64,000 nucleotides of DNA from Pleomorphomonas carboxyditropha (GCF_002770725.1 NZ_NQVN01000023.1:16470-80469), one strand, 5' to 3'. Positions 19,723 through 29,942 are shown, numbered from the stretch's first letter. Notes: generated by a model not told the origin, from the letters alone. Numbers and translations: made by a program.

Positions 19723-20559
19723 ATGTTCGAACTGCGCACATGGAAGGAAAAGCTCGGCTTCTTCGCCTTGCTGGCGGTGATCGCCTTCTTCCTGTTCTTC
19801 CCCGTCTACTGGGCCCTGTCGAGCGCCTTCAAGGCCAACGGCGAGCTCTACCGGATGGACCCGACCTTCGTGCCGCACCAGCCCTATCTCGGGCATTTCG
19901 TCTCGGCGCTGACCGAAGGGCCGCTGATGCTGCAACTCGGCAACAGCCTCGTCACCTCCACCGCCTCGGCTCTCCTTAACGCGGTGCTCGCCGCCTTCGC
20001 CGGCTACAGCTTCGCCAAGTTCGACTATCCGGTGAAGAAGCCGCTGATGCTGCTGATCCTGTCGGCGCAGATGTTCCCGTTCGGCGTGCTGCTGATCTCC
20101 ATCTACCCGATGCTGCAATCGGTGGGGCTGCTCGACACGCGGGTCGGGCTGACCATCTCCTACATCGTCTTCGCGCTGCCGGTCAGCACCTACATGATGT
20201 ACAGCTACTTCAAGCAGGTGCCGAACGAGTTGATCGAGGCGGCGCGCGTCGACGGCGCCAGCAATTTCAAGATTTTCCGGCGCATCGTCATGCCGATCTC
20301 GCTGCCGGCCTTCATCACCGTGGCGCTCTATGCCTTCATGTGGTCGTGGAACGACCTCCTTTATTCGATGACGCTGATCACCTCCGACGACAAGCGCACT
20401 GTCGGCCCCGGCCTCTTGCTCCGCTACATCAATGAAAACAATGCCGATTGGGGCGGGGCGATGGCCGCTTCCTTTATCGTCGCGGCGCCTATTATCCTGA
20501 TCTTCGCCGTGCTGCAGAAGCAGTTCATCGGCGGCGTCACCTCGGGGGCGGTGAAGTAA
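19723..20559 (+). CDS. ABC sugar permease, MalG/UgpE type
   Basis: The product is 278 aa with six membrane segments. The EAA loop reads LIEAARVDGASNFKIFRRIV near residue 165. The first helix (LAVIAFFLFFPVYWALSSAFK) is typical of the CUT1 second permease. It forms the channel heterodimer with the preceding gene and is followed after 2 bp by the IclR regulator start, indicating tight co-translation. Confidence 0.93.
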   Translation: MFELRTWKEKLGFFALLAVIAFFLFFPVYWALSSAFKANGELYRMDPTFVPHQPYLGHFVSALTEGPLMLQLGNSLVTSTASALLNAVLAAFAGYSFAKFDYPVKKPLMLLILSAQMFPFGVLLISIYPMLQSVGLLDTRVGLTISYIVFALPVSTYMMYSYFKQVPNELIEAARVDGASNFKIFRRIVMPISLPAFITVALYAFMWSWNDLLYSMTLITSDDKRTVGPGLLLRYINENNADWGGAMAASFIVAAPIILIFAVLQKQFIGGVTSGAVK

Positions 20560-20561
20560 TC

Positions 20562-21281
20562 TTGAAAGCCACGACAACATCCCAACAGAACCAGAGCCTG
20601 ATCGACGGCATCCGCTGTTTCCAGGAGCTGACGACCAGCGACCGGCCGCTCGGCACCAAGGAGCTGTCGGAACGGCTCGGCCTCAACATGATCAAGGTCA
20701 ACCGGCTGCTCCGGACGCTGAAGGCGATCGGCATGGCCGAGCAGAACCCGCAGAAGAAATACCGGCCGGGGCCGGTGGTGCACGTCCTGGCGGCGCAGAG
20801 CTTCCACTCGTCGGCGCTGTTCCGGGCGGCCACCCACGTGGCGATCCGCCACCCCTACGGCGACCGTACCTTGGCGATCGGCATCCTCTGGAAGGACGCG
20901 GTGGTCTACATGTACCACGCGCTGGCCGGCCAGAACCCGGCCGAGGGGCTCGGCGGCTATCACCTCTACCACGCCTCGCAATCGTCGATCGGCACGGCGC
21001 TGCTGGCCGAGATGGACGACGACGAACTGGAGCAATGCGTCGCCGGCTGGTTGCCGGAGGTCAGGGCGGGACTGTCCGGGACGATCGCCGAAATCCGCCG
21101 GCAGGGCTACGCCAGCCAGCGCGACGCCACGGGCCGGGTCAACAACATCGCCGCCACCTTCTCGGTCGGCGGCGCCAAGGCCGGCATCGCCTTCACCGAC
21201 ATGGTGATCGGCGAGGGGGAGGTCGAGCGCCGCGTCGCCGAGCTCCGGACCCTGATCGGCGAGATCGAAAGCTACGCCTGA
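20562..21281 (+). CDS. IclR-family transcriptional regulator with TTG start
   Basis: The product is 239 aa. The N-terminal winged helix-turn-helix appears as LGTKELSERLGLNMIKVNRL, followed by LLRTLKAIGMAEQ. The C-terminal effector domain has the usual IAATFSVGGAKAGIAF and a final helix. TTG at 20562 is the only start keeping the whole HTH without overlapping far into the permease frame. It lies just past a GGTGAAG stretch, 2 bp after the permease stop. Location inside the operon suggests it controls the sugar genes, perhaps through the repeats at 15025-15058. A fully conserved effector site could not be judged. Confidence 0.85.
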   Translation: MKATTTSQQNQSLIDGIRCFQELTTSDRPLGTKELSERLGLNMIKVNRLLRTLKAIGMAEQNPQKKYRPGPVVHVLAAQSFHSSALFRAATHVAIRHPYGDRTLAIGILWKDAVVYMYHALAGQNPAEGLGGYHLYHASQSSIGTALLAEMDDDELEQCVAGWLPEVRAGLSGTIAEIRRQGYASQRDATGRVNNIAATFSVGGAKAGIAFTDMVIGEGEVERRVAELRTLIGEIESYA

Positions 21282-21297
21282 AGCGGCGGCACCCGCC

Positions 21298-21320
21298 GAT
21301 CGGGTCGTCCAAACCCGATC
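21298..21320. other. inverted repeat between iclR and the ABC ATPase gene
   Basis: GATCGGGT (21298-21305) pairs with ACCCGATC (21313-21320) across a 7-base loop. No T-run follows. It may be an intra-operon hairpin or an operator. Confidence 0.55.
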
Positions 21321-21359
21321 GATAAGCGGCTGCTCGAGAAAAGAAGCGGAGACAGAACA

Positions 21360-22460
<1,101 letters not shown>

Positions 22461-22485
22461 GGGACGCCGCCGGCCTGTGTCGGAG

Positions 22486-22672
22486 ACCTATATACGCCTC
22501 GCGCCCCTTCCTGCCCGAGGTCCTACGCCTTCGCGTAGGATGACACCCTATGGAAGGGGGAGGGAGGATGGAGGGCGATGCGCTATCCATCTGTTTCCTA
22601 TATATAAAACTGTCATCCTACGCGAAGGCGTAGGACCTCGGGCAGAATGAAACGCAACGCGAATATCGGGCA
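22486..22672. repeat. palindromic MITE-like element, left partner of the GIY-YIG gene
   Basis: Inner hairpins at 22521-22540 and 22616-22635 both use the TCCTACG/CGTAGGA stem, a compensatory variant of the TCCTGCG/CGCAGGA form seen at most other loci. The centre contains GCGATGCGCTATCC and a TATATATA run. It is nearly identical, base for base, to the copy at 23030-23222. Confidence 0.88.
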
Positions 22673-22711
22673 CTCCGAACGCAGGGATTGCATATCTCTC
22701 GTCGCTTCGCG

Positions 22712-23014
22712 ATGAATGAGCCCATGAATCCGGGATGGGTCTATATCGTCACCAACAAGCCGCAAGGCGTGCTCTACATCGGCGTCACATCCGATCTGGA
22801 AGGCCGCATCTGGGAGCATCGCAACGCTGTCCATCGCGGCTTCACCCACAGCTACAACTGCACGCGGCTTGTTTGGTACGAGGACTACGGCGACATCACC
22901 GACGCCATCTATCGCGAAAAACGCCTGAAAACCTGGAAACGCGCCTGGAAGATCGGTCTCATCGAGGAAATGAATCCCGGGTGGAACGATCTTTTCGAGA
23001 CGATCATGTCGTGA
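22712..23014 (+). CDS. small GIY-YIG nuclease-family protein
   Basis: The product is 100 aa, a complete stand-alone GIY-YIG domain (UPF0213/YhbQ-like size). The two signature strands are WVYIVTNKP and LYIGVTSDL. The catalytic Arg is in GRIWEHR, and the Glu-containing C-terminal part reads YREKRLKTWKRAWKIGLIEE. The ATG at 22712 gives the family N-terminus (NPGWVYIVT); an upstream TTG at 22688 would add unconserved residues. The gene is sandwiched between two near-identical palindromic elements in the same orientation. Members can act as structure-selective or nicking nucleases, but the activity of this type is not settled. Confidence 0.9.
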   Translation: MNEPMNPGWVYIVTNKPQGVLYIGVTSDLEGRIWEHRNAVHRGFTHSYNCTRLVWYEDYGDITDAIYREKRLKTWKRAWKIGLIEEMNPGWNDLFETIMS

Positions 23015-23029
23015 AGGCAAGTTGCCTTC

Positions 23030-23222
23030 GGGGACCTATATTCGCCGCCCGTTCTTTTCTGCCCGAGGTCCTACGCCTTCGCGTAGGATGACACCTTATG
23101 GAAGGGGGAGGCAGGATGGAGGGCGATGCGCTATCCGTCTGTTTCCTATATATAAATCTGTCATCCTACGCGCAGGCGTAGGACCTCGGGCAGGAAAGGG
23201 CGAGCGGCGGATATAGGGCTCC
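23030..23222. repeat. palindromic MITE-like element, right partner of the GIY-YIG gene
   Basis: Inner hairpins are at 23069-23088 and 23164-23183, again with the TAC/GTA stem variant. The right terminus GATATAGGGCTCCCG is the inverse of the left terminus seen at 6517. The central GAAGGGGGAGG, GCGATGCGCTATCC and TATATATA segments match the copy at 22486-22672. Confidence 0.88.
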
Positions 23223-23239
23223 CGGCAGTGAGGGAATCC

Positions 23240-26200
23240 TCATTCCGCCGGCGTCTCCGCCACCGCCGGCTCGCTCCGCCTCGACACCATTCCCCTCAGC
23301 CTCTCGCAGCCGACGAAGATCACCGGGGTGATGTAGAGCGTCAGCAACTGGCTGACCACCAGGCCGCCGACCACCGCGACGCCGAGCGGCTGGCGCAGTT
23401 CGGCGCTGGCGCCGTGGCCGATGGCGATCGGCAGCGTGCCGAGCAGGGCGCAGAAGGTGGTCATCATGATCGGCCGGAAGCGGCGGGTCGCCGCCTCGTG
23501 GATGGCCGCGCGGGCCTCCGCGCCGTCCTCGCGCATCATCTGCAAGGCGACGTCGACCATCATGATGGCGTTCTTCTTGACGATGCCGATCAGCATCAGG
23601 ATGCCGATCAGCGCGATGATGGAGAGGTCCATGCCGGTGAGCTTCAGGGCCAAGAGCGCGCCGAGCGCCGCCGACGGCAGGCCGGACAGGATGGTCAGCG
23701 GGTGGATGAAGCTCTCGTAGAGCACGCCGAGCACCACGTAGATGGTAAGGATGGCTGCGAGGATCAAAAGCGGCGTGTTAGCCGTCGACTGGGCGAACAC
23801 CTGCGCCGTGCCGGCGAAGGCGGTGAACACCGTGGACGGCAGGCCGATCTCCTGCTTGATGGCGTCGATGCGGCTGGTGGCGGCGCCGAGCGACACGCCT
23901 TGCGGCAGGTTGAAGGAGACGGTGATCGAGGTGAGCTGGCCCGTCTGGTTGAGGGTGACCGGGCCGGACTGCCGCTCGACGCTGGCGAAGGCGGTGAGCG
24001 GCACCAGCGCGCCGGTGGTGCTGGAGCGGATGCGCAGCTCGGACAGCCGGTCGTTGTTCCAGGCGAGCCCGGGCGCGTATTCGAGGATCACCGAATAGCT
24101 GTCGCCGGTCGACTGGATGTCGGCGACCGACTGCTCGCCGAAGCCCTCGCCCAGCGTGTTGCGCAAGGTGGCGGCGGTGATGCCGTAGATCTCGGCCCGG
24201 TCGCGGTCGATGACGATGCGCGCCTGAAGCGCGTTGTTCTGCAGGTCGGTGGCGACGTCGGTGAAGTTGGCGGTGTCCTGGGCCATGGCGGCGCGCAGGC
24301 GTTCGGCCCAGTCGCCGAGCTGGCCGGCGTCGAGCGACTGCACCACCAGTTGATACTGGCTCTGGCTGGAGCGGCCGCCGAGGCGCAGGCTCTGGGACGG
24401 GGTGACGAAGCTCTGGAGGCCAACGATATGGCCGAGCGACTGGCGCAGCCGGCCGACCACCACGTCGAGGGCGTCGCGCTCGGCCGCCGGCTTCAACTGC
24501 ACGTTCATGCCGCCGGAATTGAGCTGCGAGTCGCCGACCCGGGCGTTGACGTGGGCGACGGCCGGATCGCGGCCGACCACGTCGGCGGCCTGTTTCTGGA
24601 GGATCGCCATGGCGTCGTAGGAAATATCCTGCCGCGCCTGGGTGGAGATCGAGAGCTGGCCGATGTCCTCCTGCGGCAGGAAGCTCTTGGGCAGCGAGGC
24701 GAACAGCCAGGCCGAGCCGGCGAAGGTGGCGAGGAACACCAGCACCATCGGCAGCGGATGGCGCAGCGTCCAGCCGACGCTCTTCGAATAGCCGGCGAGC
24801 ACCCGGGAGAAGCCGGCGTCGAACAGGCCGGCGAGGCTGTAGCGGCCGGGCGGCGCGCCGATGTCGGCGGGCAGGCGGGCGGCCAGCGTCGGCGTCACGG
24901 TGAGCGACACCAGCGCCGAGGCGGTGATGGCCAGCGACACCACCATGCCGAATTCGGTGAACAGCCGGCCGACCACGCCGCCCATCAGCAGGATGGGCAG
25001 GAAGACGGCGATCAGCGACAGCGACATGGAGATGATGGTGGAGGTGACCTCGGCCGAGCCCTTGAAGGCGGCGGCCATCGGCTTTTCGCCCTGTTCGATG
25101 TGATGGACGATGTTCTCCAGCATGACGATGGCGTCGTCGACGACGAGGCCGACCGACAGCGTCAGGGCGAGGAGAGACATGTTGTCGATCGAGTAGCCGA
25201 GCACGTACATCGCCCCGAAGGCGATCAGGATGGACAAGGGCACGGCGATGGCCGGGATCGCCGTGGTGTAGAGCTTGCCGAGGAAGAGATAGATCACCAG
25301 CACGACGAGGCCGATGGTCAGGAGCAGCGTGAACTGCACGTCGGCGACGGCGGCGCGGATCGGCGCCGAGTTGTCGTTCATCAGCGATACGTCGACCGAG
25401 GCCGGCAACTGGGCGGTGATGGCCGGCAGCGCCGCCTTGATGGCGTCGACCACCTCGACGGTGTTGGCGTCGGGCTGGCGCTGGACGGCCAGGGTGATGG
25501 CGCGCGTGCCGTCGTACCAGCTCGCCTGGTCGCGGTTCTCGACGCTGTCGATGACGTCGGCGACGTCGCCGAGCCGCACCGGGCCGGCCTTGGCGGCCGA
25601 GACGATCAGCGTGCGGAAGCCGTCGGCCGAGGTGAGCTGGGTCGGCGCGTCGAGCGTGATGGTCTGGGCCGGGTTGTCCATGCTGCCGACCGGCGACTGG
25701 TTGTTGGCGTTGGCGATGGCGGTGGCCAGTTGGTCGAGGCCGATGCCGCGGGCGGCGAGACGGTCGGGGTCGGCCTCGACGCGGACGGCGTATTTCTGCG
25801 AGCCGAAGATCTGCGCCTGGGCGACGCCGCTGATGGTGGAGATGGCCGGCGACAGCACGTTCTGGGCCAGCGAATCGAGCTCGGTGAGCGGCACCGTCGG
25901 CGAGGTGACGGAGAGCAGCAGGATCGGCATGTCGGCCGGGTTGACCTTCCGGTAGCTCGGATCGGAGGTCATGTTGTCGGGCAGGCGGCGGCGCGCCGAG
26001 TCGATGGCCGACTGCACGTCGGCGGCGGCGCTGTCGATGTCGCGCGACAATTCGAACTGCAGGGTGATCGAGGTGGAGCCGAGCGACGAACGGGCCGAGA
26101 TGGTATCGATGCCGGAGATCGTCTGGAACTGCTTGATCAGCGGCGTCGCCACCGCCGTCGCCATGGTCTCGGGCGAGGCGCCGGAGAGCTGCGCCGACAC

Positions 26201-26338
26201 GGTGATGGTGGGAAAGTCGACGCGCGGCAGGGCGGCCACCGGCAGCAGGCGATAGGCGAAGAAGCCGGCGAGCGACAGGCCGATCGCCAGGAGGATGGCG
26301 GCGACCGGCCGGCGGATGAACAGGGCGGGAAGGTTCAC
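23240..26338 (-). CDS. HAE1-type RND multidrug efflux permease
   Basis: The product is 1032 aa, the standard size. Twelve membrane segments and two large periplasmic loops are visible. The proton-relay Asp pair lies in TM4 (SVGLVVDDAIVMLEN) and the Lys in TM10 (GIVKKNAIMMVD). The N-terminus NLPALFIRRPVAAILLAIG is typical of the MdtB/MdtC-like branch. It should pump drugs or lipophilic compounds from the inner membrane or periplasm with the adaptor encoded just upstream. The ATG overlaps the adaptor stop by 4 bp. No outer-membrane channel gene is adjacent. Confidence 0.94.
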   Translation of the reverse strand: MNLPALFIRRPVAAILLAIGLSLAGFFAYRLLPVAALPRVDFPTITVSAQLSGASPETMATAVATPLIKQFQTISGIDTISARSSLGSTSITLQFELSRDIDSAAADVQSAIDSARRRLPDNMTSDPSYRKVNPADMPILLLSVTSPTVPLTELDSLAQNVLSPAISTISGVAQAQIFGSQKYAVRVEADPDRLAARGIGLDQLATAIANANNQSPVGSMDNPAQTITLDAPTQLTSADGFRTLIVSAAKAGPVRLGDVADVIDSVENRDQASWYDGTRAITLAVQRQPDANTVEVVDAIKAALPAITAQLPASVDVSLMNDNSAPIRAAVADVQFTLLLTIGLVVLVIYLFLGKLYTTAIPAIAVPLSILIAFGAMYVLGYSIDNMSLLALTLSVGLVVDDAIVMLENIVHHIEQGEKPMAAAFKGSAEVTSTIISMSLSLIAVFLPILLMGGVVGRLFTEFGMVVSLAITASALVSLTVTPTLAARLPADIGAPPGRYSLAGLFDAGFSRVLAGYSKSVGWTLRHPLPMVLVFLATFAGSAWLFASLPKSFLPQEDIGQLSISTQARQDISYDAMAILQKQAADVVGRDPAVAHVNARVGDSQLNSGGMNVQLKPAAERDALDVVVGRLRQSLGHIVGLQSFVTPSQSLRLGGRSSQSQYQLVVQSLDAGQLGDWAERLRAAMAQDTANFTDVATDLQNNALQARIVIDRDRAEIYGITAATLRNTLGEGFGEQSVADIQSTGDSYSVILEYAPGLAWNNDRLSELRIRSSTTGALVPLTAFASVERQSGPVTLNQTGQLTSITVSFNLPQGVSLGAATSRIDAIKQEIGLPSTVFTAFAGTAQVFAQSTANTPLLILAAILTIYVVLGVLYESFIHPLTILSGLPSAALGALLALKLTGMDLSIIALIGILMLIGIVKKNAIMMVDVALQMMREDGAEARAAIHEAATRRFRPIMMTTFCALLGTLPIAIGHGASAELRQPLGVAVVGGLVVSQLLTLYITPVIFVGCERLRGMVSRRSEPAVAETPAE

Positions 26339-27648
26339 GGCTGCGCCTCCGCCGTGCTGGTCGGCTTGGCGTCTGGCTTGGCGTCGCCGGGCCTGGCATT
26401 GGCCGCGTCGGCCGAGGCGTCGATCACCTTCATGCCCTCGGCGAGGCGGACCTGTCCCTCGACCACCACCCGCTCGCCGGCCTGAAGACCGGAGGCGAGG
26501 CCGGAGCGGTCGCCGGCCGACAGCGCCACGGTCACCGGCCGGACGGTCACCGTGTTGTCGGCGCCGACGACGTAGACGACGTTGCCCTGCTGCGTCGCCT
26601 GCAGGGCGACGGTCGGCACCGCCACCACCGGCGTCGAGCCGATGGCGGCCATCACCGCGATCGACTGGCCCGGCACCAGTCTGTCGGCGACGCCATGGAG
26701 CGTCGCCCGCGCCGTGAAGGTGCCGGAGGTGGTGTCGACGGCGCCGTCGACGAAATCGACGTTGCCGGTGAAGGCGCCGGTGGCGCCGAGCGGCGTGACG
26801 GAAACCGCGATCGGCTTGCCGGCCGCCTGGGCCGCCCGCACCAGCGAGGCGTCGCTTTCGGAGAGGGCGAAGCTGGCGTAGAGCGGGTCGAGGCGGGTCA
26901 GCCGGACGATGGCCGTTTCGGGCTGCACCAGGCTGCCGACCACCACTTCGACGGCGCCGAGGCGGCCGTCGAACGGGGCACGGATGGTCTTCTGGTCGAG
27001 CGTCACCAGGTCGGACTTCAGCGTCGCCTCGTCGACGGCGACGGTGGCCTCGGCCGTCTTGACGGCGGCGTTGGCGTCCTCCAGCGACTGCTGCGACACC
27101 GCCTCGTTGCTGAGCAGCCTCTCTTGGCGGGCGGCCGTTTCCTTGGCGTGCTCGAAGGTCGCCTGGTCGCGGGCCAGCGCCGCCCTGTCCTTTTCGACGG
27201 TGGCCTCGGCGATGCGGCTGTCGAGGCGGACCAGCACGTCACCGGCCTTCACGTCGGCGCCGTCCTTGACCAGGATCTCGGTGACGAGGCCGGAGGTCTC
27301 GGTGGTCACCGTCAGGTTGGCCGGCGAGGCGATGGTGCCGATGGTGCGGCGCTCGATGGGCATGTCCTCGGCGGCGGCGGATACGGTGGCGACGCGCGTC
27401 GGCCCGCCGGCGCCGTGCCGGCCGCTGCCGGCCGCCTGTCCGGAGCCGCTGCCTGCGGCGCCTTCGCCGCCGGCGCGCTGCCGGTGGCCGCCGGTGGTCG
27501 CCGGAGCCCCGGCCTCCGGCGGCGCGGCGGGCGATACGGCGGCGAGCGCCCCGGAAACATAAGGCGCGGTCACGGTCACGATGCCGTCGCGCCAGTAGAG
27601 GCCGGCCGCAACCGCGGCGACCAGAATGATCCCGAGCGTCTTTTTCAT
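26335..27648 (-). CDS. RND efflux membrane-fusion (adaptor) protein
   Basis: The product is 437 aa from the ATG at 27648; a longer frame upstream lacks the family N-terminus. An N-terminal anchor (TLGIILVAAVAAGLYW) is followed by a low-complexity Gly/Ala/Pro segment (about 35-90). Next come the lipoyl-like domain (ETSGLVTEILVKDGADVKAG), a coiled-coil hairpin (about 165-235, rich in Ala, Glu and Lys) and the beta-barrel (PLYASFALSESDASLVR). It bridges the RND pump and an outer-membrane channel. It is translationally coupled to the pump gene. Confidence 0.92.
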   Translation of the reverse strand: MKKTLGIILVAAVAAGLYWRDGIVTVTAPYVSGALAAVSPAAPPEAGAPATTGGHRQRAGGEGAAGSGSGQAAGSGRHGAGGPTRVATVSAAAEDMPIERRTIGTIASPANLTVTTETSGLVTEILVKDGADVKAGDVLVRLDSRIAEATVEKDRAALARDQATFEHAKETAARQERLLSNEAVSQQSLEDANAAVKTAEATVAVDEATLKSDLVTLDQKTIRAPFDGRLGAVEVVVGSLVQPETAIVRLTRLDPLYASFALSESDASLVRAAQAAGKPIAVSVTPLGATGAFTGNVDFVDGAVDTTSGTFTARATLHGVADRLVPGQSIAVMAAIGSTPVVAVPTVALQATQQGNVVYVVGADNTVTVRPVTVALSAGDRSGLASGLQAGERVVVEGQVRLAEGMKVIDASADAANARPGDAKPDAKPTSTAEAQP

Positions 27649-27909
27649 CGCCGATGGTCCGTTTCGTGTCGGTCCGGTGGTGCGCGCCCTCGCCGGGAGG
27701 TCGAAAGCGTTCACCCCATGCATTCCATGTGCCGCTCCGGCATCGCCGGCAGGCATCGCCAGCCTAAGCGGTTTCCCGTTGGCAATGTCAGAACAACTGT
27801 GGCGAATGATGGAAATCGCCGCCGCTGATACAGATTGATGCACTTTTGTCCGGCGTGATGGTGGAGCTGCGGCGGAAAAGGCATGGAAATATCCGGCTTC
27901 TTTTCCTTG

Positions 27910-28065
27910 GAGACCGATATAGGCCGATCGTTTCCTCCTGCCCGAGGTCCCGCGCCTTCGCGCGGGAAGACAGAATTATATATAGGAAACATATACATAG
28001 ATTGTCATCCGGCGCGAAGGCGCAGGACCTCGGGAAGGAGAGGGCGCCGACGGGACCATAGGGCG
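27910..28065. repeat. palindromic element upstream of the dehalogenase-like gene
   Basis: The left hairpin 27948-27967 has stem TCCCGCG/CGCGGGA. The right hairpin 28008-28027 is an imperfect TCCGGCG.CGCAGGA form. The centre is TTATATATAGGAAACATATA. It lies in the 526-bp gap between the divergent efflux and hydrolase genes. The rest of that gap holds no credible gene. Confidence 0.8.
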
Positions 28066-28174
28066 GGCTTGTCCGTCCGGGGGAAACCATCGATCATTCG
28101 GGAACGTTATGCATTATCGGCGGCGGCTGAGATCATCTTCTCACGGAAGGCGCTGGTCGGGCAGAGGATCTCCC

Positions 28175-29044
28175 ATGGCCGATTTCTTCCCCGGCTTCGA
28201 GCTCAGGCAGGTGGAAACGCCGTCCGGCGTTCTCCGCCTGCGGATCGGCGGGCGCGGCTTTCCGCTGTTGCTGCTGCACGGCCATCCGCGCACCCATGCG
28301 ACGTGGTGGCAGGTGGCGCCCCTGCTGGCCGCCGATTTCACCGTCGTCTGCGCCGATCTTCCCGGCTTCGGCAGGAGCTACCAGCCGCCGACCCTCGAAG
28401 GATCGTCCGGCCGCGCCAAGGCGGCGGCGCTGCGGGCCTGCATGACCGCGCTGGGCTTGCCGCGGTTTGCCGTGGCCGGCCACGATCGCGGTTCCTACCG
28501 GGCCTTCCGCCTGGCGATGGACTTTCCGGAGCATGTGGCGGCGCTGGCGGTGATGGACGGCGTGCCGATCTACGAGGCGCTGGAGCGCGCCGACTGGCGC
28601 TTCGCGCGCGACTGGTGGCACTGGTTCTTCTTTGCCGAGACGGAGAAGGCGCTCGCCGCCATCACCGGCAATCCCGACCTCTGGTACCCCCTCGACGAGG
28701 CCCGCCTCGGCCGGGACAACGCGGCGGATTTCCTCGCCGCGACGCGCGATCCCACGGTCGTCAGGGGCATGCTCGACGACTACAAGGCCGGCCTCGCGTT
28801 CGACCATGCCGACGACAAGGCCGACCGCCAGGCGGGCCGGCGCCTTGCCGCGCCGCTGGCGGTCATCTGGTCGATCCGCGACGACATGGCGCAGCTTTAC
28901 GGCGATCCCGCCGCGCCCTGGCAGGACTGGGCCTCCGGCCCGATCGCCCGCTATCCGATCGCCAGCGGCCACCACATGGCCGAAGAAGCGCCCGAGTCCG
29001 TCGCCGCCGCCCTGCGGGACTTCCTCGGGCGGCATGTGGGGTGA
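28175..29044 (+). CDS. alpha/beta hydrolase resembling haloacetate dehalogenase
   Basis: The product is 289 aa. It has the oxyanion segment LLHGHPRTHATWW and a nucleophile elbow GHDRGSYRA with Asp, as in dehalogenases and epoxide hydrolases, rather than Ser. The His is in SGHHMAEEAPE near the C-terminus. The sequence WWHWFFF around residue 150 matches the His-Trp halide pocket known from fluoroacetate dehalogenase. This supports a hydrolytic dehalogenase over an esterase, but activity is inferred. AGAGGA lies 6-7 bp before the ATG. Confidence 0.82.
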   Translation: MADFFPGFELRQVETPSGVLRLRIGGRGFPLLLLHGHPRTHATWWQVAPLLAADFTVVCADLPGFGRSYQPPTLEGSSGRAKAAALRACMTALGLPRFAVAGHDRGSYRAFRLAMDFPEHVAALAVMDGVPIYEALERADWRFARDWWHWFFFAETEKALAAITGNPDLWYPLDEARLGRDNAADFLAATRDPTVVRGMLDDYKAGLAFDHADDKADRQAGRRLAAPLAVIWSIRDDMAQLYGDPAAPWQDWASGPIARYPIASGHHMAEEAPESVAAALRDFLGRHVG

Positions 29045-29096
29045 CGGTTTGGGGGCGAGGCGGATGGCGATCGGAAGAGAGCCTGTCGGCCTATCT

Positions 29097-29387
29097 CTAC
29101 AAGCTCTCCGGCCATTTCCGGGCGGTATGCATCACAGTTAGGATTTCAATTGCGGACGATTGAACCCTGTAAGGAACGATGTAGGGTATATCGGCGAACA
29201 CCAGCTCGCGTGTATCTTTGATACGTCCTACCCGGCCCATGGCGGGCTGTTCCGCCAGAAGGTCCACCCCGGCAATGATCCGCGCCACCACACGCATAGC
29301 GGCTTCAGGATCATCCCGCGCGATATGTGCCCCGACAAGATCAAGGCGTCGAACGGCCCGCTTCGTCCAGCGGATTTCCCGTGTCAT
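29097..29387 (-). CDS. ParE/RelE-superfamily toxin
   Basis: The product is 96 aa with the ParE-like pattern: EIRWTKRAVRRLDLVGAHIA, a middle block LAEQPAMGRVGRI, then RELVFADIPYIVPYRV and the C-terminal ILTVMHTARKWP. It should be held inactive by the antitoxin, whose stop it overlaps by 4 bp. ParE toxins inhibit gyrase and RelE toxins cleave mRNA; the ending resembles the ParE side more. The antitoxin gene comes first. Confidence 0.88.
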   Translation of the reverse strand: MTREIRWTKRAVRRLDLVGAHIARDDPEAAMRVVARIIAGVDLLAEQPAMGRVGRIKDTRELVFADIPYIVPYRVQSSAIEILTVMHTARKWPESL

Positions 29388-29629
29388 GCGCTACGCCGGG
29401 AAGTGACATACTTGGCAACGACACGAGACAGATCGTCGGCTGCTGCGAACTCGCCTCGGTCGGCTTCTGCCAGGCCGGCCTCGATTTCGGCAATCTGCCA
29501 TTCCTCGCGAGCGAGGTAATCGTCGATGGCCTGAGCAGCCAGGTAGGAACGCGACCGGTCGAGCTTGCTTGCCAGCCGATCCAGTTTGCGGGCTTTCTCG
29601 TCATCGAGGCGCACGGTGAATGCGGTCAT
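29384..29629 (-). CDS. ribbon-helix-helix antitoxin of the ParE-like toxin
   Basis: The product is 81 aa. The N-terminal ribbon-helix-helix reads AFTVRLDDEKARKLDRLA, then SYLAAQAIDDYLAREEW; the C-terminal tail is acidic and would wrap the toxin. Antitoxin first and a 4-bp overlap are the standard autoregulated layout. AAGGA precedes the ATG. Confidence 0.87.
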   Translation of the reverse strand: MTAFTVRLDDEKARKLDRLASKLDRSRSYLAAQAIDDYLAREEWQIAEIEAGLAEADRGEFAAADDLSRVVAKYVTSRRSA

Positions 29630-29644
29630 GGCGTGTGGCGTCCT

Positions 29645-29667
29645 TTTGGTTCACAATTTGGTTCACA
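29645..29667 (-). promoter_or_regulatory. direct-repeat operator of the ParDE-like pair
   Basis: TTTGGTTCACA occurs at 29645-29655 and again at 29657-29667, a 12-bp period just upstream of the antitoxin start. Ribbon-helix-helix antitoxins commonly bind such tandem half-sites to repress their own operon. Confidence 0.65.
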
Positions 29668-29824
29668 TAGGTTGTTGGTGCATCTACCTGGTTTGTCAAG
29701 AATGGTTCGACTCCCGCCGCTTCTGCGCCGAAGGGCCAGGAGAGCAAATGGGCGTTTGTTCAATCCTACCCAAGGCCCGGCGCTTTCGCATCGCATGAAA
29801 CTTATGTAGCTGTTTCATATATAT

Positions 29825-29890
29825 AATTCTGTCATCCTCCGCGAAGGCGGAGGACCTCGGGCCGGAGAGGGCGCGAGGGATATATCCGGC
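29825..29890. repeat. single right arm of the palindromic family
   Basis: The hairpin at 29835-29854 has stem TCCTCCG/CGGAGGA, another compensatory variant. ACCTCGGGCCGGAGAGGGCG follows. No left arm is present nearby, so this is a half element. The remainder of the gap 29668-29942 has no visible gene. Confidence 0.8.
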
Positions 29891-29942
29891 TCTCCCCTGC
29901 CATCAAAAGCCAATCGCCCGCCAGAAATTTCTCTTGATGAAG

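Noticed and set aside
23228..26485. long rightward open frame opposite the RND pump gene
   Set aside because: It is the antisense shadow of a high-G+C gene, is rich in Gly/Arg/Asp/His with no domain, and the pump on the other strand is unambiguous.
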